Shown here piece after piece: positions 8,473-18,609 of a stretch of 41,560 bases of DNA (the stretch's first letter is position 1; each line of letters begins with the position of its first letter). Made by a program: the position numbers and the translations under genes. The notes beneath the pieces were generated by a model that made no database searches, was not told where the DNA came from, and saw nothing but the letters and a program-made list of their open reading frames with translations. Source of the stretch: Sphaerotilus sp. (lineage in GTDB: Bacteria > Pseudomonadota > Gammaproteobacteria > Burkholderiales > Burkholderiaceae_C); assembly GCF_013299175.1 (NCBI RefSeq), contig NZ_JAAFKF010000025.1, positions 1 to 41,560 on the forward strand, read 5' to 3'.

Positions 8473-9773
8473 CCATCCCTGCATCTGCCCGTTCTCTGCG
8501 CATCGGTCTCGGCCTGTTGGCGATCAGCGGTCTTGCCATCGCACAGGATCAGGCCGCAGACCGCGATGCGAAGAGTGGCACCGCGATCCCGGTCGGTCTT
8601 TCGGAGCCGCTCGGTCCCCCGAACGACCCGTTCAACGACACGAAAACGCAAGGCCATGTCTGGGGCGGCATGCGCTATGTGCCCGACATCAACCTGGCGT
8701 ACTACCACGAGACCAATCCGACCAAGGTGGCCGCCAACGGGCCTGGCGACGAAGCACGGGTTCTGTACGCCACCCTCACCATCTCCGATGCACAAGGTGG
8801 TCCGCGCAAGGTGTTCGCCGCTGCGGCGCAGACCCAGTTCAACCATCTGAGCCTGGGCAGCGACCCCCGCCGGGTGCTCACCTACCAGGACCGGTTTTCC
8901 GTGGCGGGCTGGAGCCTGCCGGTGCGCCTGGGCTACAACAACGACGTGATCAGCCGCTCCAGCTTCCTGTCCCGCAAGGTGAACACCGAACTCGGCGTGA
9001 CCGTCAAGAGCGCAGGGCTGGATGCCAACCGCCAGTGGGGCGAGACCAAGCTGGGATTGGGATGGCGTTTCAGCGATGTCCGCATCGGATCGATCGCGAC
9101 CGCCGATGGCGTGACCTACCGCAGCACCAACAGCAACTCCCAGCACACCCTGCGCGCCAAACTGACGCAGCCCGTGTCAGCGGCGACAGCCATGGTCCTG
9201 CTGGCGCAAAACCAGTCCTATGCCTACCGGAGCACCGGCGCAGGCGACCCGGTCAACCCGACATCCGATGTCATGACGGCGACAGTGGGCGTCCAGCACC
9301 AGCTCACCGAAGCCGTGGCGCTGGCCGCCGACATCGGGCGTGCCCGCAAGTCGTCGGGGCGGACGGATCTCGTGCCGGCCGCCACCCACGGCGTGGGTTC
9401 CCTCAAGGCGGGCTACACCCCCTCCGAGCAGACCGAAGCGTCGCTGGCCTACAGCGCCGGCGTCGAGGAACTCAATGACACCGGGGTGTCGAACCTCAAG
9501 ACCGGCACCTGGTCGCTGGGGCTGGGACAACGGATCTCCCCCACGCTCGCGACCACCATGAGCTTCGATCGCACCCGTGTGACGACCCTCGAACTCGACG
9601 GCCGCGTGATCGATTCGAAGTTCTACGCCGCGCTGCTGTGGAAACCCGAACCCCGCGTGCTGGTGGCCTTCGCCTTTTCGCGCACCCGCCGGCAGGTCTC
9701 GGACAGCTTGCAGGACTTCGTGCATCCGTTCTCGAACAACCGCTACCTGGTCAACGTCACTTACTACCTGTGA
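8469..9773 (+). CDS. Outer-membrane beta-barrel protein
   Basis: A 434-residue protein with a Sec signal peptide (SLRIGLGLLAISGLAIA, likely cut before QDQAADRD). The mature part is made of many short alternating strands with Gly/aromatic turns, such as LGLGWRFSDVRIGSI, TATVGVQHQLTEAVAL, SLGLGQRISPTLATTMSF and FYAALLWKPEPRVLVAFAFS, and ends in YLVNVTYYL, a typical C-terminal strand with a terminal hydrophobic residue. This is the signature of an outer-membrane beta-barrel; I cannot assign it to a named porin family. Its start overlaps the upstream stop (ATGA) and the megasynthase follows eight bases on. In a cluster that also encodes an inner-membrane peptide exporter, it may let the lipopeptide pass or dock at the outer membrane (inference). 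Confidence 0.75.
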   Translation: MTIPASARSLRIGLGLLAISGLAIAQDQAADRDAKSGTAIPVGLSEPLGPPNDPFNDTKTQGHVWGGMRYVPDINLAYYHETNPTKVAANGPGDEARVLYATLTISDAQGGPRKVFAAAAQTQFNHLSLGSDPRRVLTYQDRFSVAGWSLPVRLGYNNDVISRSSFLSRKVNTELGVTVKSAGLDANRQWGETKLGLGWRFSDVRIGSIATADGVTYRSTNSNSQHTLRAKLTQPVSAATAMVLLAQNQSYAYRSTGAGDPVNPTSDVMTATVGVQHQLTEAVALAADIGRARKSSGRTDLVPAATHGVGSLKAGYTPSEQTEASLAYSAGVEELNDTGVSNLKTGTWSLGLGQRISPTLATTMSFDRTRVTTLELDGRVIDSKFYAALLWKPEPRVLVAFAFSRTRRQVSDSLQDFVHPFSNNRYLVNVTYYL

Positions 9774-9781
9774 ACTTGACC

Positions 9782-12700
9782 ATGGCCATGGCTGCGACGC
9801 AGACGACGGGCCGTGACCACGCCGCGCTCCCCCCTCACTTTTCGAGCGACATGACCCTGCTGTCCCTTTCCCATCCGATCCTCGCGCCGCTGGACCGCTG
9901 CCGCACTGTGGGAGAGGCCCTGCTGCGCAGCGGCCAAGGCACGCGCGGCGTGACCTACCTCCATTCCAGCACCGAGCACGAGCGCGTGGGCTATGCCGAG
10001 CTGGGACACCGAGCGATCGCCACGCTGGGCCACCTGCAAGCCTGCGGTGTCGTGCCCGGCGACACGGTGGTGCTGGTCACCGAAGATCTGGCGCTGTTCA
10101 CGGCCGTGTTCTGGGCCTGCGCGCTGGGAGGGTTCGTGGTCGCGCCCATTGCCACGCCGGCGAACGAGGACGGTCACACCAAGTTGGCCAACGTGGTCGA
10201 GACCCTGCCCGGTGCCTGGCTGGCCTCGGACCAGCTTGACCGCCTTCTGGTGCGGTTGCCCGCAGGGGCCATGGCGCCGGAACACCTCCTGGCGCTCGGG
10301 CGAACGATGTTCGAGGCCACGCCGGGCTGCTTGCACGAAGGGGCCGGGCCGGACGATGTCGTGCTGTTGCAGTTCTCGTCGGGTTCCACGGGCCAGCCCA
10401 AGGGGGTGCGGATCACCAGCCGGAACCTGTTGGCCAACACCTCGGGTTTTGTCCAGCGGTGCCAGTTGGCGGCCGACCGCGATCTGATGCTCAACTGGAT
10501 GCCGCTGACCCATGATTTCGGCATCGTCTTCTGCCATGTCCTGCCGGTGCTCTTCGGGATCGAGCAGGCGCTGATCCCCACGATGGTGTTCATGCGTCAC
10601 CCGCTGATGTGGATGCAGAAAGCCTCGGAACTCGGTGCGACGGTGTCGGCCGGTCCCAATTACGCCTACCAGCATTTTCTCAAGCGATTCCGGGCGGACC
10701 AGGACTACGCCTGGGATCTCCGCGCGTTGCGTCTGGTCATCAACGGGGCTGAGCCGATCTCGTGCGGCCTGTCGCGCAGCTTCTTCCAGGCCCTGCACCG
10801 CTATGGTTTGTCGCCTCTGGCCGCGACCCCGGGCTACGGGCTGGCCGAGGCGACCCTGATGGTCACGCTCAACCGACCCGAAGTGCCCTTCGAGTCGATC
10901 GTGCTCGATCGCTACCGTCTGGCGCCCGGCACCCGGCTGGCACGCCTGGAGTTCGGCCATCCCGATGCCATCGAGTGTGCCAACGTCGGCCCGGCCAGCG
11001 ACAACGTCGAGCTGCGCATCACCGACGCCCATCGCCAGCCCGTGGACGACGGGGTCATCGGCACCGTCGAGACCCGCGGGGCGTGTGTCACGCTCGGCTA
11101 CCACGGCATGCCCGAACTCAACCAGGCCACGATCAGCGCCGAGGGGTGGCTGGACACCGGTGACCTGGGCTTCATCAGCGACGGACACCTCTACATCACC
11201 GGACGGCGCAAGGACCTGGTGATCATCAACGGGGCGAACTACTACCCGCACGACATCGAGAACATCGCTGCGCAGGTGCCGCCGCTGGACCTCAACATGG
11301 TGCTGGCCTGCGCGATCCCGCTGCCGGAGCAGGACCGGGAAGGTCTGGCGATCTTCGTGCGCACCCGTGTCGAGGGCGAGGCGTTCCTGGAACTGGCCGA
11401 CCGCGTGCGCGACCATGTGCTGCAGCACATGGGCGTGCCGGTGGACCACTGTCTGCCGGTGCAGCAGATTCCCAAGACCACCAGCGGCAAGCTGCGGCGT
11501 TTCCTGCTGGCCCAGCAATTCCAGGCGGGGACGTTCGACGCGGACGTGCAAGCCTCGCGTGACCACATGGCACGCGGCCGGTTGCGCCAGGCATGGGACC
11601 GCGGCGAGCGGGTGGCATTCCGGGCAGCCCTGGTCGCCGAAGCCGCTCGGCTGGCGCCCTGGGCCGACTGGACCGATCCCGAGACGGCGCAAGCGCCGCT
11701 GATGGAGCTGGGTTTCGGGTCGCTGCGGGTCGTGGAATTCCTCAACCGTCTCAACCTCGCGTTGCAGCAGCAGTGGCCGGTGTCGATGATGTTCGACCAC
11801 GCCAGCGTGGACCGTTTGGCCGAACACCTGCTGACGCAGCGAGGCGCTTCACTGGTGCCGGTGCCGGACCCCGTCGTACCTCCTCTGGCCGTGCATTCCA
11901 AGGACAGCAAGGGCAGGGACATCGCCATCATCGGTCTGGGCTGTCGCTTCCCGGGTGAGGCCGACACGCCGGAAGCCTTCTGGACGCTGCTGGTCGAGTC
12001 CACGGACACCACCGGGCCGTTTCCGGCCGACCGCTGGAATCCCGCCCTCAATGCCTCCGCTACCACCGACCGTGGCGCCTATCTCCAGGGACTGGACCGC
12101 TTCGATCACCGCTTCTTCCGCCTCACGCCCGTCGAGGCCGAGCGGCTGGACCCGCAGCAGCGGCTCCTGCTGAGCGTCAGTTGGGAAGCCCTGGAAAGTG
12201 CGGGACTCGACCCCCTGCGGCTCAAGGGATCGGACACGGGGGTGTTCACCGGCATCAGCGGCTCCGACTATGCCCAGGCCGAAGCCCGCGGCGCGCGCCT
12301 GGCGGACATCGGTCCCTATGCCTTTTCCGGCAGCGCCACCAGCATCGCTTCGGGCCGGCTGTCGTTCTTCTATGGGTTCGAAGGGCCGAATGTGGCGCTC
12401 GACACGGCCTGTTCCTCGGCGCTGTCGGCCGTGCATGGGGCCGTGCGGTCGCTGCGGGCCGGCGAGTGTGACCTGGCGCTGGCCAGTGCCGTGAACCTGA
12501 TCCTCAGTCCCGAGATGCAGGTGGGCCTGTCGCGCATGAACGCGCTGTCGCCGGATGGGCGCTGCCGGACCTTCGACGCGGCGGCCGACGGGTATGCGCG
12601 CGGCGAAGGATGTGCGAGCGTCGTGCTCAAGCGGCTGGAGGACGCCCTCCGTGACGGTGACCCGATCCGGGCCGTCATCAAGGGCAGCGCCATGAACCAT

Positions 12701-15700
12701 GATGGGGCTTCCAACGGACTGACGGCGCCGAACGGCCGGGCGCAGGAGAAGGTGATCCGCGCCGCGCTGCGCGATGCGGGACTGGCCCCAGGCGACATCG
12801 ACTACGTGGAGTGCCACGGCACCGGCACGGCCCTGGGCGACCCGGTGGAGGTCATGGCGCTGGCGGCGGCCTATGGCAGCGGACATGGCGATGGGCATCC
12901 CCTGTGGGTCGGGTCGGTCAAGACCAACGTGGCCCACCTGGAGGCGGCCGCCGGCATGGCCTCGCTGTGCAAGGTGGTGGCGGCGCTGGAACACGGCACG
13001 CTGCCCCCGACGCTGCACCAGCGGCAACCCAATCCGATGATCCCGTGGGACACGGTGCCCGTGCGGGTGGTGGACCAGGTGATGCCCTGGCCGTCCAGAT
13101 CGCCGGACCAGCCACGGCGCGCCGGCCTGAGCGCCTTCGGGATGAGCGGCACCAACGTCCACTTGCTGCTGGAAGCGGCGCCTGTCCTGCTGCAGCGATC
13201 GCCGCCGTCGGCCATGCCCGAGCGTGACCACACAGCTCACACAGCTCACACAGGTGAGTCCGTGCTGGTGGCGCTGTCGGCCCGAACCGAAGGGGCGCTG
13301 GTCGCCATGGCGCACCGGCACGCTGCCTGGCTGCGCGCCCATCCCGACCGGCTCGACGATCTGGCGCGCACCGTCGCCTGCCACCGCACCCGCTGGCCGG
13401 TGCGCCAGAGCGTGGTCGGTCGGGACGCGGCGGACGTGGCGCAGGCCCTCGAACGCATCGCCCCGGCACGACGCCCGACCACGGGCACGGCGCCCCCCGT
13501 GGTGTTCGTCTTTCCGGGACAGGGTTCGCAGCAGGCAGGGGCCGTGCGCGACCTGATCGACCGCGAACCGGTCTTCCGGGCCGCCCTGGAACAGGCACAG
13601 CAGGTGCTGGACACGTACCTGCCTCGTCCGCTGCTGGACCTGCTGCAAGACGGTACCAGCGAGGAATTGGCCGAAACCGGGGTCACGCAAGCGGTGGTCG
13701 TGGCCTGCGGGCTGGCCTTGGCGGCGTTGTGGCGCTCATGGGGCATCCAGCCACAGGCGGTCCTGGGTCACTCGGTCGGGGAAATCACGGCAGCCGCTGT
13801 CGCCGGCGCGATCACGCCCGAAGCCGCCCTGCGGTTCGCGGCCGAACGCGGGGCGTTGATGCAGCGGTTGCCCACGGGGGCGATGCTGGCCGTCGCTTGC
13901 GGCGTGGCCGAGGTCCGGGACGTGCTGCAAGCCTGTGGCGCGGACTTGTCCATCGCGGCGATCAATGGCCCGCGCGCGCTCACCCTGTCCGGCACACCGC
14001 AGGCCGTGGCCACGGCGGCGGACATGCTGGCGGCGCGCGGACTTCGGCACTCGCGGCTGGATGTCACGCGCGCCTTCCATTCGGCCATGATGGACCCGAT
14101 CCTGGCGGAGCTGGACGTGGCGGCACAGCGGCTGCAACCGATCGAACCGGGCATCGCGCTGCACTCGGGCGTGACCGGCGAGCGGGTGGATGCGGCGCTG
14201 TTGTCACCACCTGGCTTCTGGTCCCGCCATGCCCGCGAGCCTGTGCGCTACCACGATGCCCTGCTCGGCCTGTCCCTGCCGGGGGCGATCCACATCGAGC
14301 TGGGCACGCGCCCGGTGCTCGCCACGCTGGCCGCCCTGCACCTGCCCGACACCCCCTGGCTGACGTGTGCCGACGGCGCCGCGCACATGCTTCACCCCGT
14401 GCGCACCAGCCTGGGTCGGGTCCATGACCTCGGCGGCGACGTGGACTGGACGGCCGTGTTCTGCCACCGCCCCGGCCGCTTCGCCGACGTGCCCTCTTAT
14501 CCCTTTCAAGGTTTGACTCCGATGCTGCCCACTGTCCGCCCGGAGACTTCCCACCTGCCTGCCGGCATGGGGGTGTCCCCTTCCGCGTTCTCGTCCTTCT
14601 CCGCGGCCCCGGCCCCGGCCCCAGTGCCAGCACCCCATGCGACGGTGCAGACGGCCCTGCGCAAGCTGGTGCGCAACGTGGCCGGACTCCAGGACGAGGA
14701 CATCACGCCCGACGCCAACTGGTTTGCCCTGGGACTCGACTCGCTGCTGGTGCTGCAGTTGCAACTGGCGCTGTGCAAGGACTTCGGCGTGGACATCAAG
14801 CTCCAGGACGTGTTCGAGCACGGCACCACGCTCAACGACCTGAGCGCGCTGGTCATGGAGCGTCTGCCAGCCGATTCACCATTGCGCGCGCCGCCGCCGG
14901 TCGTGCCCACCGCCTCGGTCGCTCCTGACCGCCTGCCTGTGGCACCTGCCGCCGTGACCCTGCCGATGCCGGGTGGCGATGTCGAGGCCCTGCTGGCGCG
15001 GCAGATCGACGCGCTCGGCAACCTGTTCCGGCAGCAGCTCGAGGTGCTGCAAGGACTCGGCGCCACGGGCACGGACTCCCCCGTGGCGGCGCCCGTGCGC
15101 ACCCCGGCCCGCGCCCCTGTGGTCGCCGCGCCAGTGGCCACCACGGCCAAGGCGGTTGATCCGATCGACAGGCCGCCAACCCGCGAGATCAAGGGCCTGT
15201 ACAAGAAAATCCCGAGCCAGAAGGCGAACTGGGGGGCGGACAAGCTGGCGCACGTCCGCCGCCTGGCGGCCGATTACAACGCCCGCACCGCCGGCTCCAA
15301 GCGGCTCGCCACCGAGGGGCGCACGGTCTACGCCAATCCGCGCGCGGTGATCGGTTTCCGCCCCGAGTGGAAGGAGCTGACCTATCCGCTGCATGTGGAC
15401 CGCGCCGACGGCGCCCATGTCTGGGATGTCGATGGCCACCGCTACGTGGACATCACCATGGGCTTCGGGGCCACGCTGCTGGGCCACAACCCGTCGTTTG
15501 TGCGCGAGGCGGTGACCGAGGAGCTGCAGCGGGGCGCCCCGCTCGGCCCCCAGACGCCGCATGCGCTGCGCGTGGCACAGCTCATCGCCGACATGACCGG
15601 TGCAGAGCGGGTCGGCTTCTTCACCACGGGCAGCGAGGCCGTGATGGTGGCGGCCCGGCTGGCCCGTGCGGTGACGCAACGCACGCGCATTGTCATCTTC

Positions 15701-16597
15701 ACCAACGCCTACCACGGCACCTTCGACGGCTTCCTGGCCATGGGCTGGGTCGATGACGGACAGCCCCGGACCTATCCGCTGGCCGATGGCACGCCAGCAG
15801 GCATGGTGGAGGACGTGGTGGTGCTCCGCTACGGGGATGCCCGGTCGCTGGAGGTGATCCGCGGCATGGCGCACGAGCTGGCGGCCGTGCTGGTGGAACC
15901 CGTCCAGAGCCGCGATCCGGCGATCCAGCCGACCGAGTTCCTGCACGAGCTGCGCCAGATCACGGCCGCCAGCGGCACGGCCCTGGTCTTCGACGAGATG
16001 ATCATGGGGTTCCGGGTCCACCCGGGCGGGGCGCAGCACCACTTCGGGATACAGGCCGACATCTGCACCTACGGCAAGGTCGTCGGCGGTGGGCTGCCCA
16101 TCGGCGTGGTGGCGGGCAAGGCGCGTTTCCTGGACGCCATCGACGGCGGGGCCTGGCAGTACGGCGACGACAGCGTGCCCAGTGCCCGCACGGCCTTCGT
16201 GGCCGGCACCTTCAACAGCCACCCCTTGAGCATGGCCGCCGCGGCCGCCGTGCTGACCCATCTGCGCGACGCCGGCCCCGCGTTGCAGGAGCGGCTCAAC
16301 GCCCGCACGGCTGCCCTGGCCGCACGGCTCAACACCGTGTTCGAGCAGGAACAGGCGCCCATCCGCTGCGTGCATTTCAGCTCGCTGTTCCGATTCGAGT
16401 TCGCCGAGGACACCGAGGTGCTCAACTACCACCTGCTCCGGCAAGGCGTGTTCGTCTGGGAGGGCCGCAACTGTTTCCTGTCCACCGCGCACAGTGACGA
16501 GGACATTGACTTCCTGGTCCAGGCCGTGTGCCAGGGCGTGCGCGAGATGCGGGTTGGCGGCTACCTGCCGGCGCTGGACCGCGACACGGTGCGCTGA
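9782..16597 (+). CDS. Hybrid megasynthase FAAL-ACP-KS-AT-ACP-aminotransferase
   Basis: A 2271-residue protein. Fatty acyl-AMP ligase (about 30-600; SSGSTGQPKG near 200); first carrier with LGFGSLRVVEF (Ser647; GS replaces the usual DS); ketosynthase (from about 714; DTACSSA with Cys877, ECHGTGT and KTNVAHLEAA); acyltransferase (about 1235-1530; GQGSQ, GHSVGE, RAFHS in place of HAFH, suggesting malonyl); second carrier with LGLDSL (Ser near 1653); class III PLP aminotransferase (about 1800-2260; TGSEA, FDEMIMGF, TYGKVVGGG with Lys2099). There is no KR, DH or ER, so the 3-keto acyl chain should be directly aminated, giving a 3-amino fatty acyl thioester as in mycosubtilin MycA and iturin ItuA. 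Unlike MycA, the AT is in cis and no C-A module follows the aminotransferase. Start set at ATG 9782, eight bases after the previous stop; 9788 or 9851 are possible. Confidence 0.93.
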   Translation: MAMAATQTTGRDHAALPPHFSSDMTLLSLSHPILAPLDRCRTVGEALLRSGQGTRGVTYLHSSTEHERVGYAELGHRAIATLGHLQACGVVPGDTVVLVTEDLALFTAVFWACALGGFVVAPIATPANEDGHTKLANVVETLPGAWLASDQLDRLLVRLPAGAMAPEHLLALGRTMFEATPGCLHEGAGPDDVVLLQFSSGSTGQPKGVRITSRNLLANTSGFVQRCQLAADRDLMLNWMPLTHDFGIVFCHVLPVLFGIEQALIPTMVFMRHPLMWMQKASELGATVSAGPNYAYQHFLKRFRADQDYAWDLRALRLVINGAEPISCGLSRSFFQALHRYGLSPLAATPGYGLAEATLMVTLNRPEVPFESIVLDRYRLAPGTRLARLEFGHPDAIECANVGPASDNVELRITDAHRQPVDDGVIGTVETRGACVTLGYHGMPELNQATISAEGWLDTGDLGFISDGHLYITGRRKDLVIINGANYYPHDIENIAAQVPPLDLNMVLACAIPLPEQDREGLAIFVRTRVEGEAFLELADRVRDHVLQHMGVPVDHCLPVQQIPKTTSGKLRRFLLAQQFQAGTFDADVQASRDHMARGRLRQAWDRGERVAFRAALVAEAARLAPWADWTDPETAQAPLMELGFGSLRVVEFLNRLNLALQQQWPVSMMFDHASVDRLAEHLLTQRGASLVPVPDPVVPPLAVHSKDSKGRDIAIIGLGCRFPGEADTPEAFWTLLVESTDTTGPFPADRWNPALNASATTDRGAYLQGLDRFDHRFFRLTPVEAERLDPQQRLLLSVSWEALESAGLDPLRLKGSDTGVFTGISGSDYAQAEARGARLADIGPYAFSGSATSIASGRLSFFYGFEGPNVALDTACSSALSAVHGAVRSLRAGECDLALASAVNLILSPEMQVGLSRMNALSPDGRCRTFDAAADGYARGEGCASVVLKRLEDALRDGDPIRAVIKGSAMNHDGASNGLTAPNGRAQEKVIRAALRDAGLAPGDIDYVECHGTGTALGDPVEVMALAAAYGSGHGDGHPLWVGSVKTNVAHLEAAAGMASLCKVVAALEHGTLPPTLHQRQPNPMIPWDTVPVRVVDQVMPWPSRSPDQPRRAGLSAFGMSGTNVHLLLEAAPVLLQRSPPSAMPERDHTAHTAHTGESVLVALSARTEGALVAMAHRHAAWLRAHPDRLDDLARTVACHRTRWPVRQSVVGRDAADVAQALERIAPARRPTTGTAPPVVFVFPGQGSQQAGAVRDLIDREPVFRAALEQAQQVLDTYLPRPLLDLLQDGTSEELAETGVTQAVVVACGLALAALWRSWGIQPQAVLGHSVGEITAAAVAGAITPEAALRFAAERGALMQRLPTGAMLAVACGVAEVRDVLQACGADLSIAAINGPRALTLSGTPQAVATAADMLAARGLRHSRLDVTRAFHSAMMDPILAELDVAAQRLQPIEPGIALHSGVTGERVDAALLSPPGFWSRHAREPVRYHDALLGLSLPGAIHIELGTRPVLATLAALHLPDTPWLTCADGAAHMLHPVRTSLGRVHDLGGDVDWTAVFCHRPGRFADVPSYPFQGLTPMLPTVRPETSHLPAGMGVSPSAFSSFSAAPAPAPVPAPHATVQTALRKLVRNVAGLQDEDITPDANWFALGLDSLLVLQLQLALCKDFGVDIKLQDVFEHGTTLNDLSALVMERLPADSPLRAPPPVVPTASVAPDRLPVAPAAVTLPMPGGDVEALLARQIDALGNLFRQQLEVLQGLGATGTDSPVAAPVRTPARAPVVAAPVATTAKAVDPIDRPPTREIKGLYKKIPSQKANWGADKLAHVRRLAADYNARTAGSKRLATEGRTVYANPRAVIGFRPEWKELTYPLHVDRADGAHVWDVDGHRYVDITMGFGATLLGHNPSFVREAVTEELQRGAPLGPQTPHALRVAQLIADMTGAERVGFFTTGSEAVMVAARLARAVTQRTRIVIFTNAYHGTFDGFLAMGWVDDGQPRTYPLADGTPAGMVEDVVVLRYGDARSLEVIRGMAHELAAVLVEPVQSRDPAIQPTEFLHELRQITAASGTALVFDEMIMGFRVHPGGAQHHFGIQADICTYGKVVGGGLPIGVVAGKARFLDAIDGGAWQYGDDSVPSARTAFVAGTFNSHPLSMAAAAAVLTHLRDAGPALQERLNARTAALAARLNTVFEQEQAPIRCVHFSSLFRFEFAEDTEVLNYHLLRQGVFVWEGRNCFLSTAHSDEDIDFLVQAVCQGVREMRVGGYLPALDRDTVR
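13229..13255 (+). repeat. 9-bp tandem repeat in KS-AT linker
   Basis: Three units of CACACAGCT (the last with one change) encode the run HTAHTAHTG between ketosynthase and acyltransferase. The unit is a multiple of three, so length changes would keep the frame. Confidence 0.8.
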
Positions 16598-16603
16598 ACC
16601 ACC

Positions 16604-18577
16604 ATGTGCGGCATTGCAGGCATCTACACACCCGATCGGACCACGCCGATGGCGCCGTCCGTGCTCGACGCCATGACCGAGGCGGTGCGGCACCGCGGGC
16701 CGGACGACCACGGGCGCTTCCTGGCCCCCGGTGTCGGGCTGGGTTTCCGGCGGCTGTCCATCGTCGATCTGGCGGCCGGCCACCAGCCCGTGCGCAGCCA
16801 GGATGCGACAGTGGTCTCGGTGTGCAACGGCGAGGTCTACAACCATGTGGCCCTGCGCCGCGCGCTGGAGGCGGCCGGACACCGCTTCGTCTCGCGCTCG
16901 GACACCGAGATCATTCCCGCGCTCTACCAGACCTTCGGCCTTGACTTCGCCCGCCGGATCAATGGCCAGTTCGCCTTCGCCGTCTATGACCAGGTCCGGC
17001 ACCGGCTCGTGCTCGGGCGCGACCAGATCGGCATCGCCCCGCTGTTCTTCGCGCAGACCGAGGCGGGCGTGGTGTTTGGTTCCGAAATCAAGGCGCTGCT
17101 GGCACACCCCGGCGTGTCGCGGGAGGTGGACCTGCGCGGTCTCGACCAGATCCTGACCTTTCCGGGACTGGTCAGTCCGCAGACGCTGATCCGGGGCATC
17201 GAGAGCCTGCCGCCGGGCACGGTGATGGTCTTCGAGGCGGATGGCAGCCGGCGGTCGCTGCGTTATTGGGACTTGGACTACCCGCTGGCCGACGACATCG
17301 ACCATGGCAGGCGCCTGGAGGACTGCGTCGATGAACTCGACGCCGCCTTGACGCAGTCCATCCGCTACCGCTTGCAGGCCGATGTCCCGGTGGGCAACTA
17401 CCTCAGCGGCGGACTCGACAGCTCGCTGATCGCGGCGATGACCCGGACGCTGACCCCGGGCGAGCGCCGCCACACGTTCTCGATCACCTTCGATGACGCG
17501 CGCATCGACGAAAGCCATTACCAGCAGATGATGGTGCAGGCGCTGGGCAGCCGGCACCACGCCATGTGCATGCGCCCGGGCGACATCGAGTCCCGCTTGG
17601 CCGACATCGTCCGCTGTGCCGAGGCCCCGCTGCGCGAGTCGTACAACGCCTGCACGCTGGCGCTGTCGCGTCTGGCGCGTGATGCGGGGGTCAAGGTCGT
17701 GCTGACGGGGGAGGGGGCGGACGAACTCTTCGGCGGTTATGTCGGTTACCGGCTGGACATGCTGCGCCAGGAGTCCCGGTCGGCCGACGAAGCCGACGAG
17801 CTGGCCGACATCCTGGAGCGCCAGATGCGCGAGCGCCTGTGGGGCGATGGCAAGCTCTTCTACGAGAAGCCGTACCACGCCTTCCGGGAAACCAAGCGTG
17901 CCCTCTACGCCACCCCCCGCCACGGCAGTTTCGCGGACATCGACTGCCTGAAGAGCGGCCTGGTGGACACCAGCCGGCTGCGCGGACGCCACCCCTTCCA
18001 TCAACGCTCGTACCTGGATTTCAAGCTGCGCATGGCGGACCACCTGCTGGCGGACCATGGCGACCGGGTGAGTTATGTCAACGGCGTGGAGGCGCGCTAC
18101 CCCTTCCTGGACGTGCAGGTCATCGAGGTGGCCAGCCGCATTCCCCCGCACCTCATGGTGCATGAGGGCGAGGAGAAGCATGTGCTCAAGCAGTTGGCAC
18201 GGCGCTACCTGCCCGGTGCCATCGTGGACCGCCAGAAATTCAGCTTCGTGGCGCCCAGCAGCAGCAGCCTGGCGCGTCAGGCCACGCCGCAGGTGCAGGC
18301 GCTGCTGTCGCCACAGCGCATCGCACGCGATGGTGTCTTCGATCCCGCCGCCGTGGCGCAGTTGCAGCGCCAGGGGCTGGTGCCCGGAGCCGAGCCGAAC
18401 CAGACCTTCGATGACGACGTGCTGATGGTCGTGCTGACCTTCAACCTGTTCGTGGATTTGTTCCAGCTCCGGGTTCCCGCACCAGCACCAGCACCTGCCC
18501 CTGCCCCTGCACCAGATCCACAAGGGTGGTCCGACGACCTGTCAGCGGCACTGGCGTGTGACGCCGACGCCTGGTGA
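16604..18577 (+). CDS. asnB-like: Glutamine-dependent asparagine synthetase-like amidotransferase
   Basis: A 657-residue protein with the class II glutaminase N-terminus MCGIAGIY (Cys2 becomes the catalytic N-terminal Cys), RHRGPDDHG and NGEVYN, and a C-terminal synthetase domain with the PP-loop SGGLDSS at 268-274 and EGADELFGGY. All hallmark residues are present, so it should hydrolyse glutamine and amidate an adenylated carboxylate, normally Asp to Asn. The C-terminus is unusual: an alternating PA repeat (VPAPAPAPAPAPDP) and about 20 more residues. It lies six bases after the megasynthase stop and 32 bases before the next synthetase. It might supply Asn, amidate the product, or form an amide elsewhere; the terminal A domain's Asp-like code makes post-assembly amidation worth considering (inference). 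Confidence 0.88.
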   Translation: MCGIAGIYTPDRTTPMAPSVLDAMTEAVRHRGPDDHGRFLAPGVGLGFRRLSIVDLAAGHQPVRSQDATVVSVCNGEVYNHVALRRALEAAGHRFVSRSDTEIIPALYQTFGLDFARRINGQFAFAVYDQVRHRLVLGRDQIGIAPLFFAQTEAGVVFGSEIKALLAHPGVSREVDLRGLDQILTFPGLVSPQTLIRGIESLPPGTVMVFEADGSRRSLRYWDLDYPLADDIDHGRRLEDCVDELDAALTQSIRYRLQADVPVGNYLSGGLDSSLIAAMTRTLTPGERRHTFSITFDDARIDESHYQQMMVQALGSRHHAMCMRPGDIESRLADIVRCAEAPLRESYNACTLALSRLARDAGVKVVLTGEGADELFGGYVGYRLDMLRQESRSADEADELADILERQMRERLWGDGKLFYEKPYHAFRETKRALYATPRHGSFADIDCLKSGLVDTSRLRGRHPFHQRSYLDFKLRMADHLLADHGDRVSYVNGVEARYPFLDVQVIEVASRIPPHLMVHEGEEKHVLKQLARRYLPGAIVDRQKFSFVAPSSSSLARQATPQVQALLSPQRIARDGVFDPAAVAQLQRQGLVPGAEPNQTFDDDVLMVVLTFNLFVDLFQLRVPAPAPAPAPAPAPDPQGWSDDLSAALACDADAW

Positions 18578-18609
18578 TGGCCTGCCCGTTCACTCATTTT
18601 TAATTTCGC

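Noticed and set aside
14876-18523. A 1215-codon open frame on the minus strand across the megasynthase and AsnB genes
   Set aside because: It is antisense to two well-supported genes and its translation is rich in His, Gln, Arg and Gly with no domains. High G+C makes long antisense frames common; the same applies to 3345-6005, 18277-20826, 20881-22716, 27908-30127 and 35414-37402.
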